From contig CAUYUJ010016342.1 in assembly GCA_963575745.1 (NCBI GenBank), positions 156,001 through 220,000 on the forward strand: 64,000 nt of DNA. Direction: 5' to 3'. This document shows positions 54,492 to 64,000 of the stretch, piece by piece; positions within the stretch are counted from its first letter, which is position 1; every line of letters begins with the position of its first letter. The notes beneath the pieces are model-generated. The model was not told where the DNA came from and did not search any database. It was given only the letters and a program-made list of their open reading frames with translations. The translations under genes were made by a program, and so were the position numbers. The DNA comes from Prorocentrum cordatum. Lineage: Eukaryota > Sar > Dinophyceae > Prorocentrales > Prorocentraceae.

Positions 54492-54890
54492 GGACACCCG
54501 AGATGGGCACGGAAAGAATGGGCACTATGCCCAACAACAACTGTTGTCCCAAGCCAACAGCGGCCGCTGCTGGGCAGGCGGCCTTCTGTCTCGAATGGAC
54601 ACGGGCCGCGGCGGCGTGGACGGCGAATCCTGTTGAGAATGAACAGGAATTGTCGTTGGGCATTGCGCCCATTCTTTCAGTACGGCAGGTTCGTGTCGTG
54701 CCGACCCCAGCGTTGGTTTTTGACACCGCAGGGATCGTGCAACCTTGAACGCTCGGCCGCTGCCGCAGCGTCCGATCGTTCAACGTCGATCGATTCTGGG
54801 TCGCCGGCGGCGTTCAACCTGGAACGCCCGCGCTGGGGTCGCCGCTGGTCGACACGACGCAAACCTACCGTACCCATCTCGGGCGTCCAG
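54492..54890. mobile_element. Family F foldback element, about 395 bp
   Basis: Begins TTTGGACACCCGAGATGGGC and ends with the inverse, GCCC-like CCCATCTCGGGCGTCCA. Inside, GAAAGAATGGGCACTATGCC (54515-54534) and the reverse complement of 54642-54682 (GAAAGAATGGGCGCAATGCC) form a second inverted pair. The left-end sequence recurs at the window's right edge (63972-64000). Confidence 0.65.
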
Positions 54891-55500
54891 GCCGAAGGCC
54901 CTCGCCCTGGAGATCCGCGGGTGCACGGCCTCGGCTCGCCGAGCCCGCGGGAATATATATCGGCTCGCCGGGGCTCGGTTCGGCGGGGCTCGGCTCGACG
55001 GGGCGCTTCGTTCGCCGCGGCTCGCCTCCCCGGGGCCTCGGCTCGCCCGACTCCGAGTCGGGCAACGATTTTGGCAACGAGTTGTAAATCCCCCGCCTAA
55101 CTCAAATTTGGCAACGATTTTGGCAACGATTTCGGCAACGAATCTGGCAACGACTTACAGAATCGAGTCACTCGATTCACCCAGCTCGGTTCGCCCGGAA
55201 AGAGGTTCGCCCGACTCGCTCCGCCGTGCCCAGGTCATGCGCGCGACCGACAAAGTTCGGGCGCGCGAGCGGGAACGACCGAAACTTGTTGTTACCGAAG
55301 CAACTTCGGTCGCTATCGGTGGCGCCTGGTAACGGTCGCAGAGCCCATGTCGCAAATTTCGGCAACGGTTCGTTCGTGAAACAAGCGCGCGAATCTGACA
55401 AACGAGCTCTCCGCGACCGACCGTTACCGACCGTTACCGACCGTGCGTTACCGACCGCTGCCAACCGTTACCCACCGCTACAGATTTGTTTTCGTCGTCA
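54891..55500. repeat. Cluster of short degenerate repeats
   Basis: About 54930-55055 has CGGCTCGCCGGGGCTCGG-type units. About 55060-55160 has TTTGGCAACGA repeated six times. About 55405-55485 has CGACCGTTACC-type units. GAGTC/GACTC-rich text lies between. No gene seen. Confidence 0.75.
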
Positions 55501-55569
55501 TCATCTCCATATGGAATATAAACAAGTTTATCCTCGCCACCACCATCAGCACCAGCATCGGCCTCATCC

Positions 55570-55577
<8 letters not shown>

Positions 55578-55608
<31 letters not shown>

Positions 55609-55666
55609 CATGATCATACATATATTCCATGATATCATACCGTTCTGTCTCTCTCTCTCTCTCTCT
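55578..55666. repeat. (AT)n and (TC)n dinucleotide microsatellites
   Basis: About 15 AT units at 55578-55608, then a doubled TATTCCATGAT(C)ATAC phrase, then about nine TC units at 55649-55666. Confidence 0.93.
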
Positions 55667-55794
55667 GCCCCTATCGGTTCCTCATTCTGCCGTCCGGGAA
55701 GACTGCCAATGCAGACAAGGGTCGGCAAGAGCGCCTTTCCATATGATGCAGGACCCTGCGCATCGCATCGTCATCGTTATCACCAGCATGAGCA

Positions 55795-55875
55795 TCACCG
55801 CAAAAGCCATCATCATCATCAGCCTCATGATCCTCATCACCACATCAACACTATCATCATCATAGTCACCATTGG

Positions 55876-55935
<60 letters not shown>

Positions 55936-56217
55936 AGTCACCATCGGCATCATCATCATCGTCCTCGCCAGCGGCATCGTCATCGACACCGTCAGCATCA
56001 ACATCATCACCACCACCCAGGGCGAGAACTGCAAACGTCTGTGGCAGGCGCGCGCGCGCGCTGGTGCCAACACGTCGTGGACAACAACCTCGCCGGGGCA
56101 CGACGGGCACACCGACGCTGCGCGGTGTAACGAAAATGCGATCGGCGCAGATGACAAACCACAGCAAGTTTACAACGTACACCGTCTCCACCTCATCAGC
56201 ATCATCATCACCATTAC

Positions 56218-56304
<87 letters not shown>

Positions 56305-56325
56305 TCATCATCAGCATCATCATCT
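55795..56325. repeat. (ATC)n microsatellites
   Basis: Degenerate CATCATC near 55805-55865, runs at about 55877-55935 and 56205-56310. The segment 55855-55960 repeats CATCATAGTCACCATCGGCA with one variant. The intervening 200 bp at 56000-56200 is not repetitive and has no recognised domain. Confidence 0.92.
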
Positions 56326-56333
56326 ACCTACGG

Positions 56334-56455
56334 AGGGGGAGTTTGAACCCCCCCCTCCGTCACGGGAGGGGGGGGGGGTTCGAACCCCTCCCCCCGTCCA
56401 TCCAGGGGTGGGGGGAGGGGGTCTGGTTCCAACCCCCCCCCCCCTCCAAGCTACC
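56334..56455. repeat. G-run/C-run palindromic tract
   Basis: CGGAGGGGGAGTTTGAACCC and its complement-like CCCCCCTCCGTCACGGGAGG alternate three times. Resembles the arms at 62178-63235 in having GGTTCGAACCCC next to homopolymers. Confidence 0.75.
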
Positions 56456-56477
56456 ACAGAACGCGCTCTTCCAGTAG

Positions 56478-57095
56478 AGTCAATGGGGAACACTTAGAAT
56501 CAAATATAGTCAATTGAAATCAACTAGACTCACTTGGAATCAATCGGAATCAATTAGAACCATGAGGAATCAATCAAAGTCAATGGGAATCAATGAGAAC
56601 AAATAGGAATCAATCAGGAACAATGAGACTCAATTGAAACCACTAGGAATCAGTCGATTCAGTAGGAATCAATCAGAATCAATGAGAATCAATTAGAACC
56701 AATGGGAATGAATTAGAACCAATAGAAATCAAGAAGGATCAATAGGGATCAAGTGATATCAACAGGAATCAATTTCAACCAATAGGAATCAATAGGAACC
56801 ACTCAGGATCAAGTGGACTTGATAGGAATCCATGAGGAATCAATAGGAATCAGTTGGAAGCAAGAGGAATCAGTTGGAATCAATTGGAAGCAATAGGGAT
56901 CAACTAGAAGCAACAGAAATCAAGCATAATCAATCGTAATGATTTAGAACCAATTGGGATTACTCAGAATCAATAGGAATCAATAGGACCCACTTAGATT
57001 CAATTAGCATTAACAGTAAACAAATAGAATGAGTAGGAATCACTGAGAATCAAAAATAATCAATGAATCAATAGGAACCAGTTAGAAGCAATGGA
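56478..57095. repeat. Degenerate 10-bp AGGAATCAAT minisatellite, about 60 units
   Basis: Units such as AGGAATCAAT, AGAATCAATT and AGAACCAATG follow one another with almost constant 10-bp spacing. It is the only markedly AT-rich array in the window. Confidence 0.9.
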
Positions 57096-57099
57096 AATA

Positions 57100-57480
57100 T
57101 ATTAAAATTGCCCCGAAAACCGCCCCAAGACGGCCCAAGAGGCCTCCAAGAGGGCTCCAAAACGGCCCAAGAGGGCCCAAAGACAGCCCAAGGGGCACCC
57201 AAAACGGCCCCAAGACGGCCCCAGAAGAGGAAGACGAACCGAAAGTCCTAGCCTTCCGCCACAAGGGGCCCCCAGGAGACCCCAAGAGGCGCCCAGGAGG
57301 CCCCGAAGAGGCCCCGAAGAGGCCCCCAAGAGGCCCCCAAGAGGTCCCAAGAGGCCTCCAAGAGGCTCGAAAGATGCCCCTCGAGGCCCCCTAAACGGCC
57401 CCCAAGAGGCGTCCAGACTGCCTCCCAGAGGCCCCCGAAGAGCCCCCCACGAGATCCCAACGCACATCCGAGAGGCTTCC
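57100..57480. repeat. Degenerate GGCCCCCAAGA minisatellite
   Basis: About 30 units of 10-15 bp with CCCAAGAGG as the constant part. Related short arrays occur at 17580-17820 and 42160-42430. Confidence 0.82.
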
Positions 57481-57589
57481 TGCCCGCAGCCCAGGCACGG
57501 CGGCACGGCGTGCAAAGGGTGCTCCGAAAGGAGCCCCCGGGGCGCTCCGTGGGGGCCCCTCCGCGGAGCAGCAGAGCAGGGCATGGGAG

Positions 57590-58290
57590 GGGTGCTCCGA
57601 GAGGGCCCCGACGCGTGCCGTGGAGACCCCTCGCTGGCTCACGAAACGTGCGCGGGGGGGGCTCCGAGATGGGCCCGAGGCATCCGAAGCGAACCCCGAT
57701 GCCTCTCCGGTGGGGACCCCCCCTCCTGGGGCCACGAAACGCGTGGGGGGTGCCACCGAATGGGCCCGAGGCGTCCCGTGGAGACCCATCGTGGGACAAC
57801 GAACATGTGAAGGGTGCTCCGAGATGGGCCCGGAGCGTCCCGTGGAGACCCCTCGTGGAACCACGAAACGTGTGAGGGTGATCAGAAGTGGGCCCGAGAC
57901 GCCCCGCGGAGACACTCCACAAGGGCAGTGGACCGTGCGAGGGGCCACGGAACGTGCGAGGGGTGTTCCGACATGAGCGCGAGGCGTCCCGTGGAGACCC
58001 TCGAACGGCAGCGAAACGTTTGAGGGGTGCTCCAAAATGGCCCCCAGGCATCCGAAATGACTCGCGTTGCCTTCGGTGGGAACACCTCGTGAGCCCGAGG
58101 CGTCCCGTGGATACCCCTCGTGGGGCCACGACACGTGTGAGGGGTACCCCGAAATTGGCCCGAGGCATCCCGTGGAGACCCCTCGTGGGGCCACGAAACG
58201 CGTGAGGGGTACCCCGAGATTGGCCCGAGGCATCCCGTGGAGACCCCTCGTGGGGCCACGAAACATGTAAAGAGTGCTCCGAACTTGGCC
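57590..58290 (+). repeat. 65-bp degenerate tandem repeat, about 10 units
   Basis: Constant segments: CGAGGC.TCCCGTGGAGACC, CCTCGTGGGGCCACGAAACG and TGTGAGGGGT. The last three units are exactly 65 bp apart (GGGGCCACG at 58122, 58187 and 58252). The segment GGGGCCACGAAACGTGTGAG is the reverse complement of part of the 90-bp unit at 60150-61470. Confidence 0.88.
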
Positions 58291-58500
58291 CGTTGGCGTG
58301 GGCGTGGGCGTGGGCTTGCGCGTGGGCGTGGGCGTGGGCGTGGATGTGGGTGCAGGCGTGGGCGTGGGCGTGGGCGTGGGCGTCGGTGAGGGTGTGGGTG
58401 CTGGCCTGCTGCCCCCCTCCCCCCGGGGCGTGAGCGTGGGCGTCGGCGTCGGTGTGGGTGTGGGTGCTGGCCTGCTGGCCTGCTGGCCTGCTCCCCCCCC
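58285..58500. repeat. GGCGTG hexamer repeat
   Basis: (GGCGTG)n with GGCTTG, GGTGTG and GGTGCA variants at 58285-58405 and 58428-58480, separated by a C/G-run segment. Confidence 0.9.
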
Positions 58501-58524
58501 TCTGGGGACGGGGCACACATAGGC

Positions 58525-58694
58525 GTTGATGCCAACAACCACAACCACAACCACAACCACAACCACAACCACAACCACAACCACAACCACAACCACAACC
58601 ACAACCACAACCACAACAACAACAACAACAACAACAACAAACAACAAACAACAAACAACAAACAACAAACAGCAAACAGCAAACAACAAAAACC

Positions 58695-58735
<41 letters not shown>

Positions 58736-58760
58736 CCACAACAACAACAACAACACCAAC

Positions 58761-58825
<65 letters not shown>

Positions 58826-58829
58826 CCGC

Positions 58830-58863
<34 letters not shown>

Positions 58864-58865
58864 GC
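58525..58865. repeat. (AACCAC)n and (AAC)n microsatellites
   Basis: About 15 AACCAC hexamers at 58528-58615, then AAC triplets with a block of AACAAAC heptamers at about 58635-58690, and AAC/CAA triplets to 58865. Poly-Thr, poly-Gln and poly-Asn frames result. Confidence 0.95.
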
Positions 58866-60074
58866 AACCATCATGGTAAGTATGTCCGCTCATGTCTGCT
58901 CGCGCGTCATCCAACGCGTATTTCCCAAACCCTCGATACCCGCCCTCTTCGTCTTCGATCGCATCCCCTAGGGGACATATCTGTTCCTTACCTGCAACGT
59001 GTATGTCGAGCAGCCTCTAAGGCAGAGGAAGGGAGGACGGATGGAGGAAGAGGCAAGGGGGAGGGAAGAGGATGGAGCACGAGAGAGAGTAGCAAGAGGG
59101 GGGCTAGAAGCAGAACGTTCGTGGCAGGGGCAGATCGGGCGGGTAGACCCTAACGCGCGGGTCAGGAAGGCGGGCCCACGCGGTCAGGTCGATCAAGCGG
59201 GAGCCGAAGTGTGCGCCCCTGCATGAACCGCGATGAAGTCTCGAGCGATAGCGCGATTCTGAAAAATCGTCAGGAAATCCACAGCGAGAGCGTGATTCCT
59301 GAGTGTCCAGGGCGCGGCGTCTGAATAAATGTCGGGGAAGTCCCACGCGAGAACGCGATTCATGCTTACATTGAGAGGACAACCAGCGCAAGAGCGTGAC
59401 TTGGGAATACATTTCCTCACAATGTCAGGGGGGAGTCGTTGTTGTAGTTCGGGGCCCTCCGTTTTCCCTTCGCACCTTGTAAGCACATGGTGACCCTTCG
59501 ATGTCGCTTGCAAAGAATGGTGCGAGCCCCGTGAGAAGCACTTCACTATAAAGAAACAATGGTTACCCCACGGGAGAGTCAACAACGAAAGCATTAAACC
59601 ACGAAACAAGGAAACACCGAAACAACATCAGCGCAACAACGCAACAACAATCCGCATCGCAGAACTCCACTTCAGCCACGCGCCCAGGGACAGTGAACGA
59701 CCGTTCGGCCCCCTCAATATGACCAGTGAGCGAGACAGACCCCGTGACGTGCCTATGCTGTCCTGCATTGGTGACGTGACGTGACAATATCTGTTGGAGG
59801 CGTGCCTATTCTGTGCTGTATTGGTTTGATGGTGTGCTAGGTTCTTCTTAAAAACGCCCTGGGCGTTTCCACCGTTTTGCTGCACTTTGGGCTCTCGCCA
59901 GGCTGAACACGCTAAAAAAAACTCGCGACAGATTTGTCGGCATTTTTAGCGTAGTGTTGTTGTTGCGTGTGTTAGGCCCCTCGCTGTGGATCAACAATGG
60001 TTTACCGCTTCTTGTTCCCAACCATCCTGTGGTGTTGGGTCCTCGTTTGGAAGAGACGGTGCCCCGCGTTCCTC
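58866..60074. other. Unassigned sequence with two small degenerate repeats
   Basis: About 59230-59400: four copies of GCGAGAGCGTGATTC-like text (AGCGATAGCGCGATTC, GCGAGAGCGTGATTC, GCGAGAACGCGATTC, GCAAGAGCGTGACTT) 40-65 bp apart. About 59745-59825: GTGCCTAT(G/T)CTGT... is duplicated. No coding domain. Confidence 0.45.
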
Positions 60075-60135
60075 TCCTCCTCTCCTCCTCCTCCTCCTCC
60101 TCCTCCTCCTCCTCCTCCTCCTCCTCCTCCTCGCC
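60075..60135. repeat. (TCC)n microsatellite
   Basis: About 19 TCC triplets with one slip. Confidence 0.93.
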
Positions 60136-60149
60136 CTCCTCCCTCTTAG

Positions 60150-61470
60150 GGTTCGCATGCCTCCCCACCACCCATCTCGGCACACCCCTCACACGTTTCG
60201 TGGCCCCATAGGGAGCTCCACCGAAGGCCCCAGTGGCAGGGTCGCATGCCTCCCCACCACCCATTTCGGCACACCCCTCACACGTTTCGTGGCCCCATAG
60301 GGAGCTCCACCGCCCCAAGGTGCAGGGCTGCAAGCATGCACCACACACATTTCGGCACACCCCTCACACGTTTCGTGGCCCCATAGGGAGCTCCACCGAA
60401 GGCCCCAGTGGCAATGGCCCTCACACGTTTCGTGGCCCCATAGGGAGCTCCACCGAAGGCCCCAGTGGGTTCGCATGCCTCCCCACCACCCATTTCGGCA
60501 CACCCCTCACACGTTTCGTGGCCCCATAGGGAGCTCCACCGAAGGCCCCAGTGGCAGGGTTCGCATGCCTCCCCACCACCCATTTCGGCACACCCCTCAC
60601 ACGTTTCGTGGCCCCATAGGGAGCTCCACCGAAGGCCCCAGTGGCAGGGTTCGCATGCCTCCCCACCACCCATTTCGGCACACCCCTCACACGTTTCGTG
60701 GCCCCATAGGGAGCTCCACCGAAGGCCCCAGTGGCAGGGTTCGCATGCCTCCCCACCACCCATTTCGGCACACCCCTCACACGTTTCGTGGCCCCATAGG
60801 GAGCTCCACCGAAGGCCCCAGTGGCAGGGTTCGCATGCCTCCCCACCACCCATTTCGGCACACCCCTCACACGCTTCGTGGCCCCATAGGGAGCTCCACC
60901 GAAGGCCCCAGTGGCAGGGTTCGCATGCCTCCCCACCACCCATTCGGCACACCCCTCACACGTTTCGTGGCCCCATAGGGAGCTCCACCGAAGGCCCCAG
61001 TGGCAGGGTTCGCATGCCTCCCCACCACCCATTTCGGCACACCCCTCACACGTTTCGTGGCCCCATAGGGAGCTCCACCGAAGGCCCCAGTGGCAGGGTT
61101 CGCATGCCTCCCCACCACACATTTCGGCACACCCCTCACACGCTTCGTGGCCCCATAGGGAGCTCCACCGAAGGCCCCAGTGGCAGGGTTCGCATGCCTC
61201 CCCACCACCCATGTCGGCACACCCCTCACACGTTTCGTGGCCCCATAGGGAGCTCCACCGAAGGCCCCAGTGGCAAGGTTCGCATGCCTCCCCACCACCC
61301 ATTTCGGCACACCCCTCACACGCTTCGTGGCCCCATAGGGAGCTCCACCGAAGGCCCCAGTGGCAGGGTTCGCATGCCTCCCCACCACCCATTTCGGCAC
61401 ACCCCAACACCCATTTCGGCACACCCCTCACATGTTTCGTGGCCCCATAGGGATCTCCACCGAAGGTCGG
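60150..61470 (-). repeat. 90-bp tandem repeat, about 15 units
   Basis: Exact 90-bp periodicity through most of the array (GAAGGCCCCA at 60541 and 60631, and so on). Units are over 95% identical in the middle, with partial or variant units at 60211-60470 and after 61400. Because 90 is a multiple of 3, the minus strand stays open and gives a 30-residue cycle containing CEGCAEMGGGEACEPCHWG (two CxxC pairs); the plus strand gives an equally open His/Pro-rich cycle. Nothing shows that either is translated. Confidence 0.95.
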
Positions 61471-62177
61471 GGGGAGCTTGACACTGGTATCCTTGCGGTA
61501 CTCGCAGCTGCATATGGTTGGGTCCTTCGCCAGGCTAAGTTTCTGGTCGAAGGGTGTTCCTTGCCTTTCCTGCTGTGTTCACGTCCATGTTTCGATTCCG
61601 CCGCCGTTCTCCCTCGCAGGACAAAATTTGAAACACGAACAACTTCGAAGACCCGTTGACACAGGCCCGAAACAAGCCTGGAGACCCGATGGCCCAAAGA
61701 GGGGCAATCGGCCGTCGGGCCCAGAGGCCCGGCACCCTAGGAGGGACTCCGAGGACGGCGAGCAGGTCGGACTGAGCGAGCACGAGGGCTGCGGACTGCA
61801 CTCCAACAGCAGGAACTGAGGACGTCGTAGACGGCAATGTTAAACAGTGCAACCAGGTGCTGAGGAAGCGATAGAAAAGTAGAACGCTGAAAAGACGCTT
61901 CAAAAGACATGGTTTCCAACAGGCCGAAGTAAAAACGGCATTGAAACAAAAAATGCCCTGGGCAGATTTGCGAAGAACCAAGATCGTGTGCTGGCTCGAT
62001 GCAACTATCGCGCTAAACGTACTGATTGTCGTCCCTAGTGTCGGTCGGTTGTGTCCTGTCTGTTACCCTCGATCCTTGCAGTATGCACTGATAAGAAGAC
62101 ATATACATGTCGGAGAGAGCGTGATCCACCGCCGCTTTACTGTGGAAAATTGCCAACCTTTTCCTCTGGAACCCGGG
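61471..62177. other. Unassigned sequence
   Basis: Moderate GC, no repeats or recognised domains. Confidence 0.35.
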
Positions 62178-63235
62178 GGGGCTCCGCCGGCACCCCCCCT
62201 CCCCTCCCCCCCCCCCCCTCCCCCTCGAAAACCGGGAGGGGTCACTACCGGTTCGAACCCCCCTCCCCCTCCCACCCCCCCCCCTTCGGATCTGGAAAAC
62301 GGGGGGGTCACTACCGGTTCGAAACCCCCCCCCCCCTCGAAAACCAACCGGAGGGGGGCCACTACCGTTTCGACCCCCCCCCCCCACACGCACCGCCAGC
62401 AAACGACTCCCGGTCCCTACCACCGTCCGCATCACATCCCCCACTGTTGTTCCCAGCACCACTGTCCTCACCACCACTGTCCCCACTGGTTCCACCACCG
62501 TCCCTACTGTCCCCACCAGTGCCCCCACCACTGTCGCACTGTCCCCACTGTCCCCACCACTGTTCCCACCACGGTTCCACTCTCCCCACTGTCTCCACGA
62601 CCCCAACCACTGCCCGACTATCCCCACTGTCCCACTGACTCCTCCGCTGTCCCACTGAGCTGTCCCACTGTTCCCACCACTGTCCCCACTGTCCCCACCA
62701 CTGTCCCCACTGTACCTCTGTCCCATTGTCCCACCGCCGTCCTCGCCACCGCCTTCACCACTGTCCCCACCACCATTGTACCCTCCACTGTCCCACTGTT
62801 TCCACCTCATTCCCACTGTCCCCACACCACTGTCCCCACCACCACCGTCCCCACCACTGTCCACTGTCCCCCCTGTTCCCACCATTGTCCCCACCACTGT
62901 CCCCACCACTACCGTCCCCACCACTGTCCCACTGTCCCACTGTCCCCACCATTGTCCCGCTGTCCCCTCACCACTGTCCCCACCACTGTCCGCACCCCCA
63001 CTGGCTTTTCGAGGGAGGGGGGGGGAAGGGGGGTTCGAACCGGTAGTGACCCCCCCCGGTTTTCGAGGGGGGGGGGGTTCGAACCGGTAGTGACCCCCCC
63101 CCTTTTCATGATGAACTGGGGGAGGGGGGGGGAGGGGGTCGAACCGGTAGTGACCCCCCCAGGTTTTCCGGAGGGGGGGGGGGGATGGAGGGGTTCGAAC
63201 CGGTAGTGACCCCCCCCGGTTTTCCGCCAGCAGCG
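62178..63235. repeat. 1-kb foldback: inverted arrays around a CCCCACTGT minisatellite
   Basis: Left arm (62178-62395): three units of CTCGAAAACCGG..., GGGGTCACTACCGGTTCGAA and a long C run. Right arm (about 63005-63235): four units in reverse complement. The centre (about 62420-63000) is a degenerate 9-12-bp CCCCACCACTGT minisatellite. The arms could pair over about 200 bp. Confidence 0.88.
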
Positions 63236-63754
63236 GTAGAACACGCTCTTTCACATGTCGGCACGCTGTGCGCTACATTCAGGCATGCCCGATGTTGTCG
63301 CATTATGTGCAAAAACTGAAGGCCCGAAACGCCAGCAAACACAATTCCATTGCATACCTAACGGTGCGCAGGAACCGATTGGGCTCCAACTGAGCTAGCA
63401 AAGATCCTTGTAGTTCCGAGTGCAAGGAGAGGAGGGTCGTGGGGAGGGGAGAGCGAAAAAAGAGAAACAGGTGTTCATCCAGCGTGTTCACACCTCGCCT
63501 TGGATGACATCCATTGCCCGTCATGGCGAACTTGGTGCGTTGCGCTCATGAAGCCCTAACGCACCATTCGACACAACGTCCATCACAATAGCAATTCGGC
63601 GTTTCTGACGGTGAGTAGCGACAAGAGCAGGGGCACGACGAGATTTCGCCTGAGTGCACGGCGGCCGCGCAGCGCTAACATCATACACGCAGCACGAGGC
63701 AAGACGGCGACGCCAGGACACGCGCCGATGGACGCGAGGAAAAACGCCCCGCGC
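63236..63754. other. Unassigned sequence
   Basis: No repeat seen. Might include intron or untranslated sequence of the AP2-like gene, since it lies directly 3' of it. Confidence 0.3.
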
Positions 63755-63997
63755 TCAGAACTCGCTCCGCGCCTGCTGGTACCGCTGGGAGGCCTCCTCC
63801 GGGGTGCGGAACTCGCCGAGAAACCGGAACTTGCCGCGGACGCGGATGTTCGCCGTGTACATCCCCGTGGATGTGTCGAGGGACACTCCCTGGGGCATCG
63901 CCTGCGACGCAGTGGGCGCGATCCCCCCGCGCAAGACCTGGGGAAGCAAAATAAACATCGGGGGCCCAAGACCGTTTTGGACGCCGGAGATGGGCAA
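63755..63997 (-). CDS. AP2-like DNA-binding domain, partial gene
   Basis: 81 codons ending at TGA (63755). The last 44 residues, GVSLDTSTGMYTANIRVRGK followed by FRFLGEFRTPEEASQRYQQA, fit the AP2/ERF fold: a three-stranded sheet with a W/Y-x-A-x-I/V strand, the LGxFxTxEEA motif and an A-x-x-Y helix. AP2 domains bind DNA; they occur in plant and alveolate regulators and in some homing endonucleases. The upstream part (QVLRGGIAPTASQAMPQ) has no recognised fold. The frame may begin outside the window or at MPISGVQ, which overlaps a repeat motif, so the 5' boundary is unknown. It is the only candidate host coding sequence. Confidence 0.62.
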   Translation of the reverse strand: MPISGVQNGLGPPMFILLPQVLRGGIAPTASQAMPQGVSLDTSTGMYTANIRVRGKFRFLGEFRTPEEASQRYQQARSEF

Positions 63998-64000
63998 GGA
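63972..64000. mobile_element. Possible left end of a second family F element, cut by the window edge
   Basis: TTTTGGACGCCGGAGATGGGC matches the left terminus of the 54492-54890 element (TTTGGACACCCGAGATGGGC) at about 18 of 20 positions. Confidence 0.45.

Noticed and set aside
57248-58914. Minus-strand ORFs of 330-540 codons
   Set aside because: They join poly-Val, poly-Leu or poly-Cys text from the AAC array to the 65-bp and GGCGTG repeats; no domain and no single-copy core.
60150-61470. Possible CRISPR array
   Set aside because: Units are uniform 90-bp tandem copies without unique spacers, and the genome is eukaryotic.
62200-63235. tRNA or SINE genes suggested by GGTTCGAA (B-box-like)
   Set aside because: No A box at a suitable distance, no cloverleaf flanks, and the motif is part of G/C-run inverted arrays.

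Overview
The window reads as nuclear DNA of a dinoflagellate. The strongest evidence is a copy of the dinoflagellate trans-splicing spliced leader (SL, containing GCCATTTTGGCTCAAG) followed by two 15-nt relict SLs, at the 5' end of a retroelement (27598-27649, minus strand). A second SL pair lies at 51544-51587 and a degenerate SL-like sequence at 15096-15116. High GC, many trinucleotide microsatellites and degraded non-LTR retroelements fit this. The species cannot be named from the sequence.

No complete host gene is convincing. The recognisable coding DNA is almost all non-LTR (LINE-type) retrotransposon, always on the minus strand. Element 1 (20846-27649) is nearly full length: a zinc-finger/coiled-coil ORF1, then an ORF2 with APE-type endonuclease, reverse transcriptase, CCHC finger, RNase H and a C-terminal Cys-rich domain. 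It is broken by one frameshift, one in-frame TAG and a 349-bp intron-like insertion. Element 2 (11231-13548) is 5'-truncated, element 3 (about 28540-29480) is a fragment, and element 4 (about 44258-51587) is long but decayed. The only candidate host coding sequence is an AP2-like domain at the right edge (63755-63997).

Layout. 1-11 kb: microsatellites and small inverted-repeat elements in otherwise unassigned GC-rich DNA. 11-13.5 kb: element 2. 14.4-17.3 kb: (TCC)n/(ATC)n arrays around a possible SL-tagged insert. 17.3-20.7 kb: unassigned. 20.8-27.6 kb: element 1. 27.6-28.4 kb: (GGA)n and a 560-bp (TCC)n. 28.5-29.5 kb: element 3. 29.7-44 kb: minisatellites, microsatellites and most of the small inverted-repeat elements. 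44.3-51.6 kb: element 4. 51.6-58.9 kb: (GGA), (CGT), (TCC), (ATC), (AAC) arrays and tandem repeats. 60-61.5 kb: a 90-bp tandem array. 62.2-63.2 kb: a G/C-run foldback. 63.7-64 kb: AP2-like fragment.

Two patterns recur. (i) Retroposed sequence sits inside (TCC)n. Read on the element strand, elements 1 and 2 and the 15.1-kb insert are all preceded and followed by (TCC)n. This suggests integration into that microsatellite, perhaps helped by TCC microhomology with the SL 5' end. (ii) At least six families of 120-400-bp elements with terminal inverted repeats or shared ends (called A-F and H here) occur repeatedly, two copies with probable target duplications. Most other open frames are by-products of triplet repeats and GC-rich sequence and are not annotated as genes.
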